Source of the DNA: Anaerozeibacter sp031551775
Lineage (GTDB): Bacteria > Bacillota > Clostridia > Christensenellales > Aristaeellaceae
Assembly (NCBI GenBank): GCA_031551775.1
Contig: JAVBND010000010.1
Coordinates: 18,260-82,259, forward strand
Direction of reading: 5' to 3'
Length of the DNA: 64,000 nt
The notes beneath the pieces were generated by a model, which made no database searches, was not told where the DNA came from, and was given only the letters and a program-made list of their open reading frames with translations. The first letter of the stretch is position 1, and each line of letters begins with the position of its first letter. Both the position numbers and the translations under genes were made by a program. Below are positions 63,199 to 64,000 of the stretch, piece by piece.

Positions 63199-64000
63199 TG
63201 AAGAAAATGTTTGGCGTCAACACTCCGATTTCAGCGCCCATGACCGAGGGCCAGGCGATCGATTACGCATCGCTTGAGACATTGTGCGAATATCTGATTG
63301 AAAAAGGCGTGCACGGGCTCTACCCCAACGGCTCCACCGGCGAGATGGCGTACCTGTCAACCGAGGAACGCAAAAAGGTGCTTGAGGTGACCGTGAAAGC
63401 CGCCAAGGGCCGTGTTCAGGTGTTTTCCATGGTGGGCGCGCCCACAACAAAGGAAACCATTGAGCTGGCCCGGCACGCGCAAAGCGCGGGCGCAGACGGC
63501 ATCGGCGTGGTCACGCCCTACTATTTTAAGCTTGACGATGAGGAACTGCTGGGGCACTTCACTTCGGTAGCAAGAAGCGTCTCCCCGGAATTCCCGGTTT
63601 ACCTGTACGGCATTCCGCAACTGGCGGTCAACGACATTACGCCCGCCCTCGCGGCCAGGGTTGCCGAAGCCGCGCCCAATGTTGTCGGCATCAAGTATTC
63701 CTATCCCGATATGCCGCGCCTGATGAAGTTCATGAACATCCGGGACAACCGCTTCTCGGTATTGGCGGGACCGGACAACCTGTTCTTTATGACGCTGTGC
63801 GCGGGCGGCGACGGCACGATATCCGGCAACTCCAACGTGATCCCGGAGCACTTTGTGGCCATTTACGACGCTTTCAAGGCAGGCGATTTCTCAAAAGCCC
63901 GCGCGCTTCAGCGAAAGACCAACAAGCTGATCGAAGTCATCAGCGGTCCGAACAACATGGCGCGCTACAAGAGGGCGCTCATGCACCGCGGCGCGATTGC
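63199..64000 (+). CDS. DapA/NanA-family aldolase or lyase, C-terminus cut by window edge
   Basis: The frame is open for 267 codons from ATG 63199 to the right edge; the family is about 295 residues, so only the tail is missing. It has the N-terminal FGVNTPISAPMT, the substrate loop GLYPNGSTGEMAYLS, the catalytic Tyr in YLYGIPQ and the Schiff-base Lys in VVGIKYSYPDMPRL, then GGDGTISGNSNVIPE. The family condenses or cleaves pyruvate adducts (dihydrodipicolinate synthase, N-acetylneuraminate lyase, keto-deoxy sugar-acid aldolases). The neighbourhood favours a catabolic lyase over lysine synthesis (inference). An AAGGAGGAA site lies 12 nt upstream of the ATG, slightly far. Confidence 0.88.

Overview
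The window is 64 kb of protein-dense, GC-rich bacterial DNA. Gene content points to a high-GC member of the Bacillota, most likely class Clostridia and probably gut-associated. The evidence is the DnaD plus DnaI-type helicase-loader pair, YesM/YesN two-component genes, DeoD-type phosphorylase, formate-tetrahydrofolate ligase, strong AGGAGG-type ribosome sites and several TTG/GTG starts. No rRNA, tRNA, CRISPR array, phage or transposase gene was found. Both ends cut through genes.

The window is mainly a chain of catabolic and transport operons broken by short housekeeping blocks. (1) 1-9844: a YesM/YesN-type two-component system and a truncated URO-D-family gene run leftward. A ribose/arabinose-type ABC importer followed by two more URO-D-family genes runs rightward. 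(2) 9913-17981: a metal-dependent amidohydrolase/deaminase with a divergent LysR regulator, then a BMP-type nucleoside ABC importer divergent from purine nucleoside phosphorylase deoD; this is a nucleoside uptake and salvage block. (3) 18063-21170: fhs and a GH1 beta-glucosidase. (4) 21329-32165: a hexuronate block. A sugar ABC importer is divergent from a LacI regulator, followed by eda (fused to a VOC domain), uxaA, kdgK, an SDR dehydrogenase and uxaC. Together these form a uronate to 2-keto-3-deoxygluconate to pyruvate plus glyceraldehyde-3-phosphate route, in which the SDR must supply the reductase step. (5) 32267-39388: leuA, AEC carrier, lplA and VOC leftward; dnaD-like, dnaI-like and a prolyl-tRNA editing gene rightward. 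(6) 39394-46221: a GntR regulator and an amino-sugar operon (ABC importer, NagB-like protein, NagA). (7) 46495-50908: topoisomerase IV parE-parC. (8) 50989-57847: a LacI regulator and a five-gene operon (sugar ABC importer, M20 hydrolase, amidotransferase-fold protein). (9) 58094-60984: lepA-hemW. (10) 61002-64000: an RraA-family aldolase-like gene and a LysR regulator divergent from a truncated DapA/NanA-family lyase.

The most unusual item is a pair of dispersed, non-coding mobile repeats (44149-44306 and 61828-61988). Each is an imperfect full-length palindrome of about 160 bp that starts GTAAGCGCTGAT and ends in its inverted copy. Each is flanked by its own 4-bp direct repeat, CTAA/CTAA in one case and CTAG/CTAG in the other. 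Sequence differences between the copies fall mostly in stem arms and largely keep pairing. They look like MITEs that moved recently, and one sits inside a sugar-transport operon between the binding-protein and ATPase genes.

Regulation is unusually readable. Several near-consensus promoters are visible, LacI-type palindromes sit just downstream of two of them, and GC-rich hairpins flank binding-protein genes inside operons. All calls come from reading the sequence; no database search or structure prediction was run.
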